From Bacteroidota bacterium (GTDB taxonomy: Bacteria; Bacteroidota; Bacteroidia; Bacteroidales; FEN-979), in assembly GCA_026391805.1 (NCBI GenBank), contig JAPLDJ010000015.1, positions 248,001 to 312,000 on the forward strand: a DNA stretch of 64,000 nt. The letters are read 5' to 3'. Each line of letters begins with the position of its first letter. Position 1 is the first letter of the stretch. Both the position numbers and the translations under genes were made by a program. Of the stretch, positions 50,172-60,022 are shown piece by piece. The notes under the pieces are model-generated. The model had not been told where the DNA came from. It saw only the letters and a program-made list of their open reading frames with translations, and did not search any database.

Positions 50172-52046
50172 TTATCTGCCAAGATAAACAATTAATACGG
50201 AAATATCGGCAGGAGAGATCCCGCTTATCCGTGATGCCTGCCCGATAGTCCCTGGCCGGATCCTGGAAAGTTTTTCCCTGGCTTCCATAGAAAGTGAATT
50301 CAACCCGTTGTAATCGAGATCCGCTTTGAGCGGAATATCTTCGAACCGGGAGAGCTTGTCAACAATTTCCTGCTCCTTTTCGATGTAATTTTCATACTTC
50401 ACGAGGATCTCCGCCTCTTCCATTTCTTCGTTTGAAAAAGACTCTTTTTTAACCAGTCCGGAGAATGGTTTATTGCCTTCGGCCAGGTCAAAAATACAAA
50501 GCTGTGGGCGCAGAAGGAGGGCCGAAAGTTTTACTTTCTGGCTGATTTCCTGAGTATCTTTTCTCTTCAGAACAGGATTGATCTCTTCCGGTGTTGTACT
50601 TTCCTGTTTCAGAAAAGAGATGATCGCTGATATATTTTTATTTTTCCGTTCGATCTTTTCCATCCGGTCGGCGGAGGCAAGTCCGATTTTATACCCCAAT
50701 GGCGTCAGCCGCTGGTCGGCATTATCCTGGCGAAGCAGCAACCGGTATTCCGCCCTCGAGGTGAACATTCGGTATGGTTCATCCGTGCCTTTTGTGATCA
50801 GGTCATCGATCAGTACTCCTATGTATGCCTGTGAGCGCGAAAGGATAAAAGGTTCTTTCCTGTTGATCTTTAAGTGGGCATTGATTCCTGCCATCAGTCC
50901 CTGTGCGGCGGCTTCCTCATAGCCGGTTGTTCCGTTAATTTGTCCGGCAAAATAGAGGTTTCCGATGATCTTGGTTTCAAGGTTAAACCGGAGCTGGTAG
51001 GGTGGAAAATAATCATATTCGATGGCATAACCCGGGCGGAAAAATTTCACCTGTTCAAAGCCGGGAATTTTCGTCAGCGCCTCGAACTGGATCTCTTCCG
51101 GAAGCGAGGAAGAAAATCCGTTGACATAGTATTCAACCGTATTCCATCCCTCCGGTTCAATAAAAAGCTGGTGACGCTCTTTGGTCGAAAAGCGGTCGAT
51201 TTTATCTTCGATTGAAGGGCAATATCTTGGTCCCCGTCCTGAGATCCTTCCTGTAAACATGGGCGACCTGGAAAAGCCTTTGCGGAGAACTGAATGTACT
51301 TCGGAACTAGTGTATGCGAGAAAACAGCTTCTCTGCTGGGTCAGGTGAGGTGTGTCAGTATAGGAGAATTTCCCCGGATTTTCATCTCCCTTTTGTTCTT
51401 CCATTTTGGAAAAATCGAGGGATCGTCCATCAACTCTCACCGGTGTTCCGGTTTTCATTCTTCTTGATTCAAAACCTGATTTTACAAGGTTTTCTGTCAA
51501 ACCAACGGAGGCATGTTCGCCGATTCTTCCTCCTCCAAAATGCTTTTCACCGATATGGATGATCCCGTTCAGGAAGGTCCCGTTTGAAAGGATCACGCTC
51601 TTCGACAGGAATTCGTTTCCCATGCCTGTTCTGACGCCAACCGCTTTTCCGTCTTCAACCAAAACCTCATGAACCATGTCCTGCCAGAAATCGACATTCC
51701 CGGTTTTCTCAAGCACCGACCTCCATTCTTCTGAAAACATTGTCCGGTCATTCTGGGACCTGGGACTCCACATAGCCGGTCCTTTGGACTTGTTCAGCAT
51801 TCGGAACTGGATCATGGTCCGGTCGGAAACAATCCCGGTATATCCCCCCAGCGCATCAATTTCCCTTACGATCTGTCCTTTGGCAATTCCGCCTATGGAG
51901 GGATTGCATGACATCTGCGCCATGTTGGTCATGTTCATCGTGATCAGGAGTACTTTCGAGCCGAGGTTGGCGGCAGCCGCGGCAGCCTCACAACCGGCAT
52001 GACCTGCTCCTACAACGATGACATCATATTTGGGAAAGGAATACAT
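50172..52046 (-). CDS. mnmG: tRNA uridine-5-carboxymethylaminomethyl modification enzyme MnmG (GidA)
   Basis: 624 residues. The FAD-binding motif VIVVGAGHAGCEAAAAAA opens the protein, followed by CNPSIGGIAKG, GTFLNGIIHIGE, GGRIGEHASVGL and GLMAGINAHLK, all MnmG signatures. With MnmE it modifies the wobble uridine of several tRNAs. Its ATG overlaps the parS site at 52046. In many bacteria mnmG lies close to oriC, consistent with the parS pair here. Confidence 0.97.
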   Translation of the reverse strand: MYSFPKYDVIVVGAGHAGCEAAAAAANLGSKVLLITMNMTNMAQMSCNPSIGGIAKGQIVREIDALGGYTGIVSDRTMIQFRMLNKSKGPAMWSPRSQNDRTMFSEEWRSVLEKTGNVDFWQDMVHEVLVEDGKAVGVRTGMGNEFLSKSVILSNGTFLNGIIHIGEKHFGGGRIGEHASVGLTENLVKSGFESRRMKTGTPVRVDGRSLDFSKMEEQKGDENPGKFSYTDTPHLTQQRSCFLAYTSSEVHSVLRKGFSRSPMFTGRISGRGPRYCPSIEDKIDRFSTKERHQLFIEPEGWNTVEYYVNGFSSSLPEEIQFEALTKIPGFEQVKFFRPGYAIEYDYFPPYQLRFNLETKIIGNLYFAGQINGTTGYEEAAAQGLMAGINAHLKINRKEPFILSRSQAYIGVLIDDLITKGTDEPYRMFTSRAEYRLLLRQDNADQRLTPLGYKIGLASADRMEKIERKNKNISAIISFLKQESTTPEEINPVLKRKDTQEISQKVKLSALLLRPQLCIFDLAEGNKPFSGLVKKESFSNEEMEEAEILVKYENYIEKEQEIVDKLSRFEDIPLKADLDYNGLNSLSMEAREKLSRIRPGTIGQASRISGISPADISVLIVYLGR

Positions 52047-52061
52047 GTTTCACGTGGAACA
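52046..52061. promoter_or_regulatory. parS site TGTTTCACGTGGAACA (copy 2)
   Basis: Reverse complement of copy 1, again a full match to the parS consensus. It abuts the ATG of mnmG on its 5' side, so mnmG is bracketed by two parS sites about 1.9 kb apart. Confidence 0.9.
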
Positions 52062-52120
52062 TTAGTGGGAAACTGGTGCAAAGATAGTGATATTGGCTGA
52101 TTAGGTGGTGAGGTGGCGAT

Positions 52121-52156
52121 GTAGTGAACTAGTGAATTGGTGAACTGGTGAGTAGG
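52121..52156. repeat. Tandem GTGAACTGGTGA-type short repeat, copy 1
   Basis: Units GTGAACTA, GTGAATTG, GTGAACTG, GTGAGTAG in the 241-bp gap between mnmG and ybeY. The same unit recurs at 63868-63905. The rest of the gap is AT-rich without a gene. Confidence 0.65.
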
Positions 52157-52287
52157 GCAGTTGACGCGTTGATGAGCTGAGGAGGTAGTAAGGTTTAAAA
52201 GAAATTTTGATATGTGGTTGATTTATAAACTCTTATGATTTATTTCGGAGTAGAAAAAAACGTAAGGCTTTAATTATCTGTGTTTTG

Positions 52288-52710
52288 TCAGGCGATATCG
52301 AGGTAGTGGTCTTCTTTGGCGGTCATTGCTTCCTTGTGCTTTTTGCCTTTATCGGAATAACCGATGAGATGAAGCACTCCGTGGACCATGACCCTTTTTA
52401 ACTCGCGATCGAATTCCTGCTTGAATTCTTTAGCATTTTCCCTGACCCTTTCGATGCTGATAAAAATATCTCCGGAAACGGTTTCCGGGTCATCATTGTA
52501 CGGGAAGGTAATAATATCGGTCAGGGTTAAATGATGGAGGTAGGTTTTGTTCAGTTCGAAAAGGTATTCGTCGCTGCAAAAAATGAAATTGACGTACCAT
52601 GGATTCTTGTTTTCTGCGCGGATAACAGTGGTCAGCCATTTTCTTATCACGGAACGGTTTTTAAGCGTGAACCGGATATCTTCACTGAAAAACTGGATCG
52701 GGAAGCTCAC
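52288..52710 (-). CDS. ybeY: Endoribonuclease YbeY
   Basis: 140 residues. The zinc-binding motif H-X3-H-X5-H type is seen in HGVLHLIGYSDKGKKH, with the preceding YLFELNKTYLHHLTLTDIIT matching the family core (LN..Y....TDVLSF). YbeY takes part in 16S rRNA 3'-end maturation and ribosome quality control. It sits in the order DUF4175 / ATPase / ybeY / mnmG seen in other Bacteroidetes. Confidence 0.92.
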   Translation of the reverse strand: MSFPIQFFSEDIRFTLKNRSVIRKWLTTVIRAENKNPWYVNFIFCSDEYLFELNKTYLHHLTLTDIITFPYNDDPETVSGDIFISIERVRENAKEFKQEFDRELKRVMVHGVLHLIGYSDKGKKHKEAMTAKEDHYLDIA

Positions 52711-52716
52711 GACCTG

Positions 52717-53205
52717 TTATTTTGCCACGGTTTTTTGCTTGCTGAAATAACGGTGCACCTGTGAGATCCGGTTGAGGCTGGTCTCCTGGTTGATGCTCGA
52801 AATCGAAAATACGATTTCGACCCGGTTTCCTTTTGAATTATAGGAGATCTTGTCCGCCAGCGAACGTATCAGAAAAATACCCTTCCCGACACTGTCTGCA
52901 TTGCTGTCGTCAGTTTCAAGCGGGTTCGGAACGTTCCTGAAATCAAATCCTTCGCCTTGATCTGATATTGTAAAACAAAGCCCGTTTGGAATGCTTTTAA
53001 ACGAAACTTTCACCTTTTTCCGGTGATCGTTTTTGTTCCCGTGAACGATCGCATTTTTTACAGCTTCCAGGATGGCCATCAGGATGTTGCCATAATAGGA
53101 GTTGGTAATGTAATAGGTTTCACAGATTTCATCCACAAACTGTTCTACACGTGTGAGGTTTTCGATGTTTGATGGAATCGATAATTCTTTAAAAATCCGG
53201 CTCAT
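52717..53205 (-). CDS. RsbW/SpoIIAB-like ATP-binding protein
   Basis: 162 residues. A GHKL ATPase fold with N-box KNAIVHGNKNDHRKK, G1 DQGEGFDF and G2 GKGIFLIRSLAD. Such small kinases phosphorylate anti-anti-sigma proteins or act as anti-sigma factors, but Bacteroidetes copies next to ybeY have no known partner. Located 6 bp upstream of ybeY. Confidence 0.82.
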   Translation of the reverse strand: MSRIFKELSIPSNIENLTRVEQFVDEICETYYITNSYYGNILMAILEAVKNAIVHGNKNDHRKKVKVSFKSIPNGLCFTISDQGEGFDFRNVPNPLETDDSNADSVGKGIFLIRSLADKISYNSKGNRVEIVFSISSINQETSLNRISQVHRYFSKQKTVAK

Positions 53206-53209
53206 ACAA

Positions 53210-56200
53210 TCATTCGAATTTCAGAAAGTAACTGTTTATCTTGTTCTTGTAAAAATAATTATACGACGGTTGAACGGTTTTTAAAAGGTCTGTTCCGGCG
53301 GTTTTTGTATTGTTATACTTCAAATTTGAAAAAGGGTTACTTATTTTCGGATTTTTTGCTTCGGTTGATTGTCTTTTTTCTTCCTGGCCTCTTTTCAGCT
53401 CGGCTTTTTCCGATTCCAGCATTTTTGTGGTGATCTCCTGCTGGCGGTTCAGTGTTTCCTGTGTTATCCTACGGTTGACCAGGTCTTTCTGCGTCTGGTC
53501 CATTTTCTTCATCATGTCGTTCAGGTCGCCGCCGTCTTTAATGCCCTGTTCATTCAGCTGGTCGGCATATTTGCCCATCTCATTCCGGATCGCTTCCTGC
53601 TGTGCCGCCATGCGGGCCAGCTGCTCGCTCATTTTCTTTTGACCGGCCTGGCCGCTTTGAGGCTTTCCGTCTTTCATGTTCTGTAACTCTTTCATCATGC
53701 CCTGAATCTGCTTGTTCAACTGCTCCTGCATGCCACGCATGCTTTTCATGGATGGCTTTTTGCCTCCTTTGCCCCCCGGCTTGTTGCAGCTTGATGAACC
53801 CTGCTTTGAGCTCATGCTCTGCATGTTCGACTCCATCTGCTTCATGGCCTCCGACAGCATCAGGGCCAGGTTGTTGACGGATGTCATGGCGAATTGCTGT
53901 TTCGTGGTTGCGGTTGATAAGTTCCGGTCATTCAGTCCTTTTACCGCATCAGCAATATTTTTGTTGATGGAGGAAATCTCCCGCAGGATGAACGGTTTTA
54001 TCATCAGCTGCCGTTTGGCAAGCTGGTAGAGCGAATCCTCCACCGAAGAGAGGTCTTCCTTCAGATTGTTCTGATCCTGGATGAGCTTGAGGTATTTCGG
54101 ATCGCTTCTGTTGATGATCCGCGTTCGGTTCATCAGCTCCTCCTGGCTGAACGAGATCCTGACCAGGTTTTCAAGGATCTGGCGCAGCATCGCAAGGTCT
54201 TCCTCGTTTTGCATGGCCTCACCGCCTTCCTGTGCCGACTGGAGCTTCTGCGACATGGAATTCATTTTTTTCGATGCCGATTTTTTCGAATTACCGGAAC
54301 CACTCCGGTCATTCTTCTCCATCGATTCCATCGAATTGTTCATGTCATTTTCGATCTCCTGCTGTTCTTTCGACAGGTCCGGCATTTCATTGGGCTCTTC
54401 CAGCTGCTTGTTCTTTTCTTCAAGGTCCTTCAGCTTTTCCTTTGCCTCGTCAAATTCATTCTTCAGCTCTTTCTGCTGGTTTTGCAGCTGATCCTTGTCA
54501 TTTTTCTTGTCCAGTGTCGATTCGGCCAGCTTATCCTGCCGTTCCGACAGATCTTTCAGCTTGTCGATCGATTCGGTGAGCCGTTTATCAAACTCGGCCT
54601 GCTTCAGGATTTCCAGGTTCCGGTCGAGCTCTTTTTCGATGTCCTTGTTGCTCATCTTGAGCTTTTCCAGCATCTGGCTCACCTGGTTCTTGTCAATCTT
54701 GTCAAGCATGTTCCGAAGCTCCTCGGCCAGCTTTTTTGTATCCTCATCCATGACCTGGTCAAACAACTCATTGATCTGGTTCTGCTTGTCGAGGAGCGAC
54801 TGGTCAACATCTTTGAACTGATTTTCCAGTTCGTTCTTCTCCTGGTATTGCTGCTGGATCTTCTCCACGTTCTCCTTGATCTGTTTCTGCCTGTCCAGAA
54901 GATCCTGGATCTGTTTTTTATCCTGCCATGAAAGAGAATTCTTTTCCACCAGCTTCTTGTTCAGCTCGTCGATCTTTTTCTGAATCTCCTTTGCTTCCTT
55001 TACTGATTTCTGGATGTCGGAAACGATGTTCTCTTCCTGCTTTGAAGTGATCTTGTCGATCTCTTCCGGTGTAGGCGCTTTATACTTCAGCAAACCCGAC
55101 CGCGCACATTTCGCGCCGTGCAGGCCATCGTTATCGCAGACCTCAAAATAATAATCGAGTTCATCGCCGGGGTTTTTCACCAGGTCGCTGATGTCGAAGG
55201 AATAATAGAAATTCTGCTGGTTCAGGGTCTTGTTTAAAACGAGGCTGACCGTTTTGATTTCCCGGTTCGCGGTATCTTCGCCGTGGGTAAGGGTTGAGAC
55301 GAATGATAGCCGAGAAAAACCGTAGTCATCTCGGATCACGCCCATGAAAAACATCCGCGACGGAAGAACGGAATCTTTTTGCTGTTCCACCGTGATGGAG
55401 GGATAACTGTCAGGTATCACCGTTATGGTGTAACCCAGCGAATCCTGCTGACGTTTGTAGGCATTCTCGGCCTTCATCGAATAGGTAACGCTCTTCTCAA
55501 ATAAGGAGGAATATTCGAAGGCGTTGCTTCCATGCTTTTCCAGCGATTTTACATCGTTGCCGAACCTGACCAGTATCCTGTCAACATCCTTTGTAAAAAA
55601 CCTCCATGTCACACGGGTGCCTTCAGGGATGATAAGGTCGCCGGTATTTTCGAGTACTTCGTTTTTACGGCTCAGGTAAGGAGGATATGCAAGTCCGGCT
55701 TCGAAATTGAGGATGGTAGGCTTTGGATATACCTTCAGCTCGTATTCTTCGGATCTGAACTTCCCGGCCACAAGAAAGAACTTCAGGGTTTTCTGAAGGG
55801 TTTTGAAGGTATAGGAGAAAAGATTGGGGTTGACCTTCGTCAGCCTGTATGAAACGCCTTCACATTCGAGGAACAGTTCGTCAGGAAGCTTTTCCCCGGT
55901 TACTTTTACGTTCAATGTGAAATCCTCCTGCTGAAAAGCCTCCAGGGTGCGGTTCAGGACCACCATGTGAAACGGCATTTCCTCTGCATAGACCTTTGAG
56001 TGATGGATGATCCGTGCCGATGGTTGTGTGATCATGGACGGAGCGACCAGCAGCAGGAGCAGGAAAACAAAAAGCGGCGGGAGCGTGTACTTGAGGAATT
56101 TTTTATTTTTTTTCAGGTCGATGGCCCTGACAAACGGAATCGGCCGGAGCTGGATGATCTTCTGATCAATGCCGGCTTTCAGCAGTTCTATGTTCTCTTC

Positions 56201-56566
56201 CGCTGAATTTTCAAGCCGCTTCAGTTGAAGCGTATTCAGGAGCTTGTCTTTTATCTCTCCGAAATGTTCCCCGATGATCCGGGCGGCCTGCTCATGGGAG
56301 ATGATCCTGCCGATCTTCCTGAGCTTCAGCAGCGGGTCGGCAATGAAAATGAGGAATGATGAGCCATTCAGGACAATGAAGAGGTAGAAAAGAATCGTCC
56401 TCGGAAGAATACCGGTATGAAGGAAATATTCGATTGTTACGAACAGGAGCGATGAAAAAAGCAGGATCGCCAGGAATAGCAATGTGCCCCTGATCACCTG
56501 GTTCCGGTAATATTTCCTGATGAACTCATCAAGCTTGCGGATCAGTATATTGTAATTATTCGTCAT
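53210..56566 (-). CDS. DUF4175-family membrane protein with long coiled-coil region
   Basis: 1118 residues from ATG 56566; the upstream start at 56692 is less likely since it adds a basic leader of 42 residues. Two membrane helices near the N-terminus (VIRGTLLFLAILLFSSLLFV; ILFYLFIVLNGSSFLIFI) and a third (~170 residues on) precede several Ig-like segments, then a long Lys/Glu/Gln-rich coiled coil (residues ~520-800) and a Met/Gln-rich tail (QMESNMQSMSSKQGSS). The family is conserved beside ybeY/mnmG in Bacteroidetes; the function is unknown. Confidence 0.85.
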   Translation of the reverse strand: MTNNYNILIRKLDEFIRKYYRNQVIRGTLLFLAILLFSSLLFVTIEYFLHTGILPRTILFYLFIVLNGSSFLIFIADPLLKLRKIGRIISHEQAARIIGEHFGEIKDKLLNTLQLKRLENSAEENIELLKAGIDQKIIQLRPIPFVRAIDLKKNKKFLKYTLPPLFVFLLLLLVAPSMITQPSARIIHHSKVYAEEMPFHMVVLNRTLEAFQQEDFTLNVKVTGEKLPDELFLECEGVSYRLTKVNPNLFSYTFKTLQKTLKFFLVAGKFRSEEYELKVYPKPTILNFEAGLAYPPYLSRKNEVLENTGDLIIPEGTRVTWRFFTKDVDRILVRFGNDVKSLEKHGSNAFEYSSLFEKSVTYSMKAENAYKRQQDSLGYTITVIPDSYPSITVEQQKDSVLPSRMFFMGVIRDDYGFSRLSFVSTLTHGEDTANREIKTVSLVLNKTLNQQNFYYSFDISDLVKNPGDELDYYFEVCDNDGLHGAKCARSGLLKYKAPTPEEIDKITSKQEENIVSDIQKSVKEAKEIQKKIDELNKKLVEKNSLSWQDKKQIQDLLDRQKQIKENVEKIQQQYQEKNELENQFKDVDQSLLDKQNQINELFDQVMDEDTKKLAEELRNMLDKIDKNQVSQMLEKLKMSNKDIEKELDRNLEILKQAEFDKRLTESIDKLKDLSERQDKLAESTLDKKNDKDQLQNQQKELKNEFDEAKEKLKDLEEKNKQLEEPNEMPDLSKEQQEIENDMNNSMESMEKNDRSGSGNSKKSASKKMNSMSQKLQSAQEGGEAMQNEEDLAMLRQILENLVRISFSQEELMNRTRIINRSDPKYLKLIQDQNNLKEDLSSVEDSLYQLAKRQLMIKPFILREISSINKNIADAVKGLNDRNLSTATTKQQFAMTSVNNLALMLSEAMKQMESNMQSMSSKQGSSSCNKPGGKGGKKPSMKSMRGMQEQLNKQIQGMMKELQNMKDGKPQSGQAGQKKMSEQLARMAAQQEAIRNEMGKYADQLNEQGIKDGGDLNDMMKKMDQTQKDLVNRRITQETLNRQQEITTKMLESEKAELKRGQEEKRQSTEAKNPKISNPFSNLKYNNTKTAGTDLLKTVQPSYNYFYKNKINSYFLKFE

Positions 56567-56704
56567 CCGAATCTTATTCTCCTCCAAAAACGAAAAATCG
56601 TTTGCTTTTATTTTCTGCAAATGTACTTCATTCAGGGGTATCCGGTTTGAAACCGGGAAAATAACGCTAATTTTGCGGCGCTGTTCAAACAACTCAACTG
56701 AACT

Positions 56705-57301
56705 ATGAACCTCTATTTTTCAGACCAGAAACCGGTTGGCCGGCCGGAAAAAGAACAACGGCTCAACCAGAAAGCAAAGGTCATCTGGATGACCGGCCTG
56801 TCGGGATCGGGAAAAACCACGATCGGGCTTGCATTGGAGAAAGAACTTTACAAACGCGGGTTCCTGGTGATGCTGCTCGACGGAGACCTGGTAAGGATAG
56901 GGATCAATAATAACCTCAGATTTTCGGTTGAGGACCGGATGGAGAACATCCGGAGGATCGCCGAGGTCAGCAAGCTTTTTATGAACTGCGGCATTGTTAC
57001 GATCGACTGTTTTATCAGCCCGACAAATAAGATCCGGGCCATGGCAAAATCGATCATCGGGGAGGAAGATTTCCTGGAAGTTTTTATCAGCGCTTCGCTG
57101 GAAGTTTGTGAAAACCGCGACATTAAAGGCTTGTATGCAAAAGCCCGGACAGGGGAAATCCTGGAATTTACCGGGATCAGCTCGCCGTTCGACGTGCCCG
57201 CCGATCCGGACCTTGTTTTAAAAACGGATGAGATGACGGTGGAAGAGACCGTGCAGAAAGCGCTTGATTTCATTCTTCCGAAGATCACATTGCAGGAATA
57301 A
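56705..57301 (+). CDS. cysC: Adenylyl-sulfate (APS) kinase
   Basis: 198 residues. P-loop GLSGSGKTTIGLAL, DGDLVR motif and phospho-serine region CFISPTNKIR (Ser of the ISP motif), then GLYAKARTGEILEFTGISSP. It phosphorylates APS to PAPS. No cysN, cysD or PAPS reductase gene is visible nearby, so the source of APS lies elsewhere. The region GIVTIDCFISP differs from the usual GLIVLTAFISP, a small sequence deviation. It is divergent from DUF4175 and 6 bp before gltX. Confidence 0.9.
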   Translation: MNLYFSDQKPVGRPEKEQRLNQKAKVIWMTGLSGSGKTTIGLALEKELYKRGFLVMLLDGDLVRIGINNNLRFSVEDRMENIRRIAEVSKLFMNCGIVTIDCFISPTNKIRAMAKSIIGEEDFLEVFISASLEVCENRDIKGLYAKARTGEILEFTGISSPFDVPADPDLVLKTDEMTVEETVQKALDFILPKITLQE

Positions 57302-57307
57302 CATCAT

Positions 57308-58846
57308 ATGAACGATCAGAAAATACGGGTGCGGTTTGCACCGAGTCCCACAGGGCCGCTGCACATCGGTGGTGTCAGGACTGCTTTGTACAATTTTCTC
57401 TTTGCCCGCCGCCACGGAGGGAAGGTGATCCTCCGCATCGAAGACACCGATCAGGACCGGTATGTTCCGGGAGCCGAGCAGTACATCATCGAATCGCTTG
57501 CCTGGTGCGGGATCACATTTGATGAAGATGTCGTAAAGGGAGGTCCTTACGGGCCTTACCGGCAGAGTGAGCGGACACACCTTTACCGCGAATATGCTGC
57601 ACAACTGGTGAAAAGCGGTCATGCCTACTATGCATTCGACACGCCCGAAGAGCTTGATAAGATGCGGGAAAACCTGAAACACCAGGAGGCCCATCTCGCC
57701 CAGTACGGGTCGTTCACCCGTATGGGAATGAAGAATTCGCTCTCCCTTCCGAAGGAAGAAACTGAACGGCGGATCGCCGCCGGTGAGCATTATGTCATTC
57801 GCATCCTCATTCCGGAAAACGAAGAGGTTCGTCTGAACGACCTGATCCGTGGCGAGGTTGTGGTGCAATCGTCCAGTCTCGACGACAAGGTCCTGTTCAA
57901 ATCCGATGGCTGGCCGACCTATCACCTGGCCAACATCGTGGATGATCACTTGATGGAGATCACGCATGTGATCCGCGGGGAAGAGTGGCTCCCTTCCGCC
58001 CCGTTGCATGTGCTGTTGTACCGATACCTTGGGTGGGAAAATACGATGCCGCAGTTTGCCCATCTGCCGCTGCTGCTGAAACCCGACGGGAACGGCAAGC
58101 TCAGCAAACGGGATGGTGACCGCCTTGGTTTTCCTGTATTTCCTCTGCAGTGGAGCGATCCTGTATCGAACGAGGTTTCTTCCGGGTACCGGGAGTCGGG
58201 CTATCTTCCAGAAGCATTTGTGAACATCCTGGCGTTTCTTGGCTGGAACCCGGGGACCGAACAGGAGCTTTTCACCATGGATGAGCTGATCCGGGATTTC
58301 TCCCTGGAACGCGTCGGCAGGCACGGATCGAAATTTGATCCCGAAAAGGCACGTTGGTTCAATCATCAATACCTGGTCAAAAGGCCGGATGAAGAGCTGG
58401 CTGGGTATCTGAAGAAGGAACTAGTTGAGAGAGATCTGTCCTTTCCGGATTCTTATATCATTTCTGTCGTTCATCTCATTAAAGAAAGAGTGAACCTGAT
58501 ACCGGATCTCTGGAATACATCGTCGTTTTTCTTTGTTCCGCCGGCAACCTATGATGAACAGGTCCGCCAGAAAGTATGGAACCCTGCCACCATGATCGCA
58601 GAACTCCTGGCATCGTTTCACAAAGAGGCGACAGCCCTTGCCGGATGGGATCATGATATCATCCATGGGTTTATCCAGGATTTTATTGTCAGGAACAATA
58701 CGAAAATGGGACAGCTGATGAACCCGCTGCGTCTTCTGCTGGTGGGCAGCAACCAGGGCCCCGGCGTGATGGACATTGCCGTATTGCTCGGAAAAGAAGA
58801 ATTCCTGAAAAGAATAGAAACCGGCCTGGAACTAATGCCTGAATAA
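57308..58846 (+). CDS. gltX: Glutamyl-tRNA synthetase
   Basis: 512 residues. Class I motifs [18 protein letters not shown] (HIGH signature), [22 protein letters not shown] and [11 protein letters not shown] (KMSKS-type) are all in place, with the anticodon-binding helices after residue ~330. Discriminating or non-discriminating character is not decided here; a separate glnS in the window suggests that tRNA-Gln is charged directly and that this enzyme is discriminating. Confidence 0.96.
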   Translation: MNDQKIRVRFAPSPTGPLHIGGVRTALYNFLFARRHGGKVILRIEDTDQDRYVPGAEQYIIESLAWCGITFDEDVVKGGPYGPYRQSERTHLYREYAAQLVKSGHAYYAFDTPEELDKMRENLKHQEAHLAQYGSFTRMGMKNSLSLPKEETERRIAAGEHYVIRILIPENEEVRLNDLIRGEVVVQSSSLDDKVLFKSDGWPTYHLANIVDDHLMEITHVIRGEEWLPSAPLHVLLYRYLGWENTMPQFAHLPLLLKPDGNGKLSKRDGDRLGFPVFPLQWSDPVSNEVSSGYRESGYLPEAFVNILAFLGWNPGTEQELFTMDELIRDFSLERVGRHGSKFDPEKARWFNHQYLVKRPDEELAGYLKKELVERDLSFPDSYIISVVHLIKERVNLIPDLWNTSSFFFVPPATYDEQVRQKVWNPATMIAELLASFHKEATALAGWDHDIIHGFIQDFIVRNNTKMGQLMNPLRLLLVGSNQGPGVMDIAVLLGKEEFLKRIETGLELMPE

Positions 58847-58889
58847 CCGGAAATAATTTCAGCAGAAAACAATTTTTTCGCCTGTATCT

Positions 58890-58926
58890 TGTTAGCAATA
58901 TATCAGATATCGTTTGATTGCTAACA
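58890..58926. repeat. Perfect 10-bp inverted repeat before the MBL-fold gene
   Basis: TGTTAGCAAT (58890-58899) and ATTGCTAACA (58917-58926) with a 17-base spacer. The right arm ends ten bases before the ATG at 58936. It could be an operator or a leader hairpin. Confidence 0.7.
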
Positions 58927-58935
58927 TGTTTTCCC

Positions 58936-59787
58936 ATGCCTCTTCAGCGTAAAACAAAACTGTTCCTGATCTACCTGGCCGCGGTACTGGTCCTCCTGAT
59001 CACGGGAGCTTCTATCTACATGTACCCGGCGTATAAATTCTTCTTCAATACCGAAGTTCAGCAAGCCGATAAAGACCTGACTCTTGTTTTGGGTGGCGGC
59101 GGCAACAGCGGGATCCTTGTAACGGATCGGGCGGTATTGGTGATCGACACCAAGATGGGCAGCGATGCCGATGATCTTTATAAGCTTGTGAAGGAAAAGG
59201 CCGGTACAAAAAAGATCATCGTGATCAATACCCATTATCATGGTGATCATCTGAAGGGAAATCATCTTTACAAAGGTTGCCAGATCTACATTGGCGATTA
59301 CGACCGGACGTTTCTTCAGAAGGAGGTTGATGCCGACGATATGCCCAATGCTTTCGTGAATGACAGCCTGGTGCTTGACCTTGGTTCAGAAACAGTGGTG
59401 CTTTACGATCTTGGGCAGGCGCATACCTGGCACGACCTGGTAGTCTACCTGAAAAACAGGAAAATGCTTTTCTCCGGTGATCTTATCTTTCATCATGTCA
59501 ACCCGGTGCTGAAAAAGGAAAGCGGCGCTGATGTTGACAAATGGATTGCCGTACTTGACCTGCTCCTGAAAAAGCCGGACATTCAGCAGATCATTCCGGG
59601 GCATGGCGACATTGACGGTAAAGAGATGGCTGAATCGCTGAAGAGCTATTTCGCGGATATGAAAACAGCGGCAAAAGATCCTTCCAGGGCAGATGAACTA
59701 AAGAAAAAATATGAGGATTGGACGGAGCTTCCGATGATGGCATCTCCCCAAAGGACCATTGATTACATCTCAAATTCCGGAAAGTAA
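58936..59787 (+). CDS. Membrane-anchored metallo-beta-lactamase-fold hydrolase
   Basis: 283 residues from ATG 58936 (an upstream TTG at 58918 lies inside an inverted repeat). One N-terminal membrane helix (LFLIYLAAVLVLLITGASIY), then an MBL domain with the metal motif NTHYHGDHLKGNH, the Asp in FSGDLIF and the late His in PGHGDID. Family members are hydrolases for lactams, thioesters or phosphodiesters; the substrate is unknown. The anchor puts the enzyme in the periplasm. Confidence 0.85.
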   Translation: MPLQRKTKLFLIYLAAVLVLLITGASIYMYPAYKFFFNTEVQQADKDLTLVLGGGGNSGILVTDRAVLVIDTKMGSDADDLYKLVKEKAGTKKIIVINTHYHGDHLKGNHLYKGCQIYIGDYDRTFLQKEVDADDMPNAFVNDSLVLDLGSETVVLYDLGQAHTWHDLVVYLKNRKMLFSGDLIFHHVNPVLKKESGADVDKWIAVLDLLLKKPDIQQIIPGHGDIDGKEMAESLKSYFADMKTAAKDPSRADELKKKYEDWTELPMMASPQRTIDYISNSGK

Positions 59788-60022
59788 TCATAGCCGGTTA
59801 TTCCCTTTCATTATCCGTTCCCCGGATTTTTTTGTTATTTTTTCATAAAAATTTCATTCATAGTGTTATGGATGCATTTTTACATTATATTTGTAGTGGA
59901 ATTAGTTGAACCGAAGATCAGGATTGTTTTTTTTTACGATTAGTTTAACGGGATGAAGGCTTGAGCGGAGGCCTCAGCCCTGCAAAAAATGATAAACAGA
60001 AACCATATTATTTAACCATCCA

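Noticed and set aside
54209-54931. Long plus-strand frame opposite the DUF4175 gene
   Set aside because: Antisense shadow of a Lys/Glu/Gln-rich coiled coil, giving an artificial Phe/Leu-rich product.
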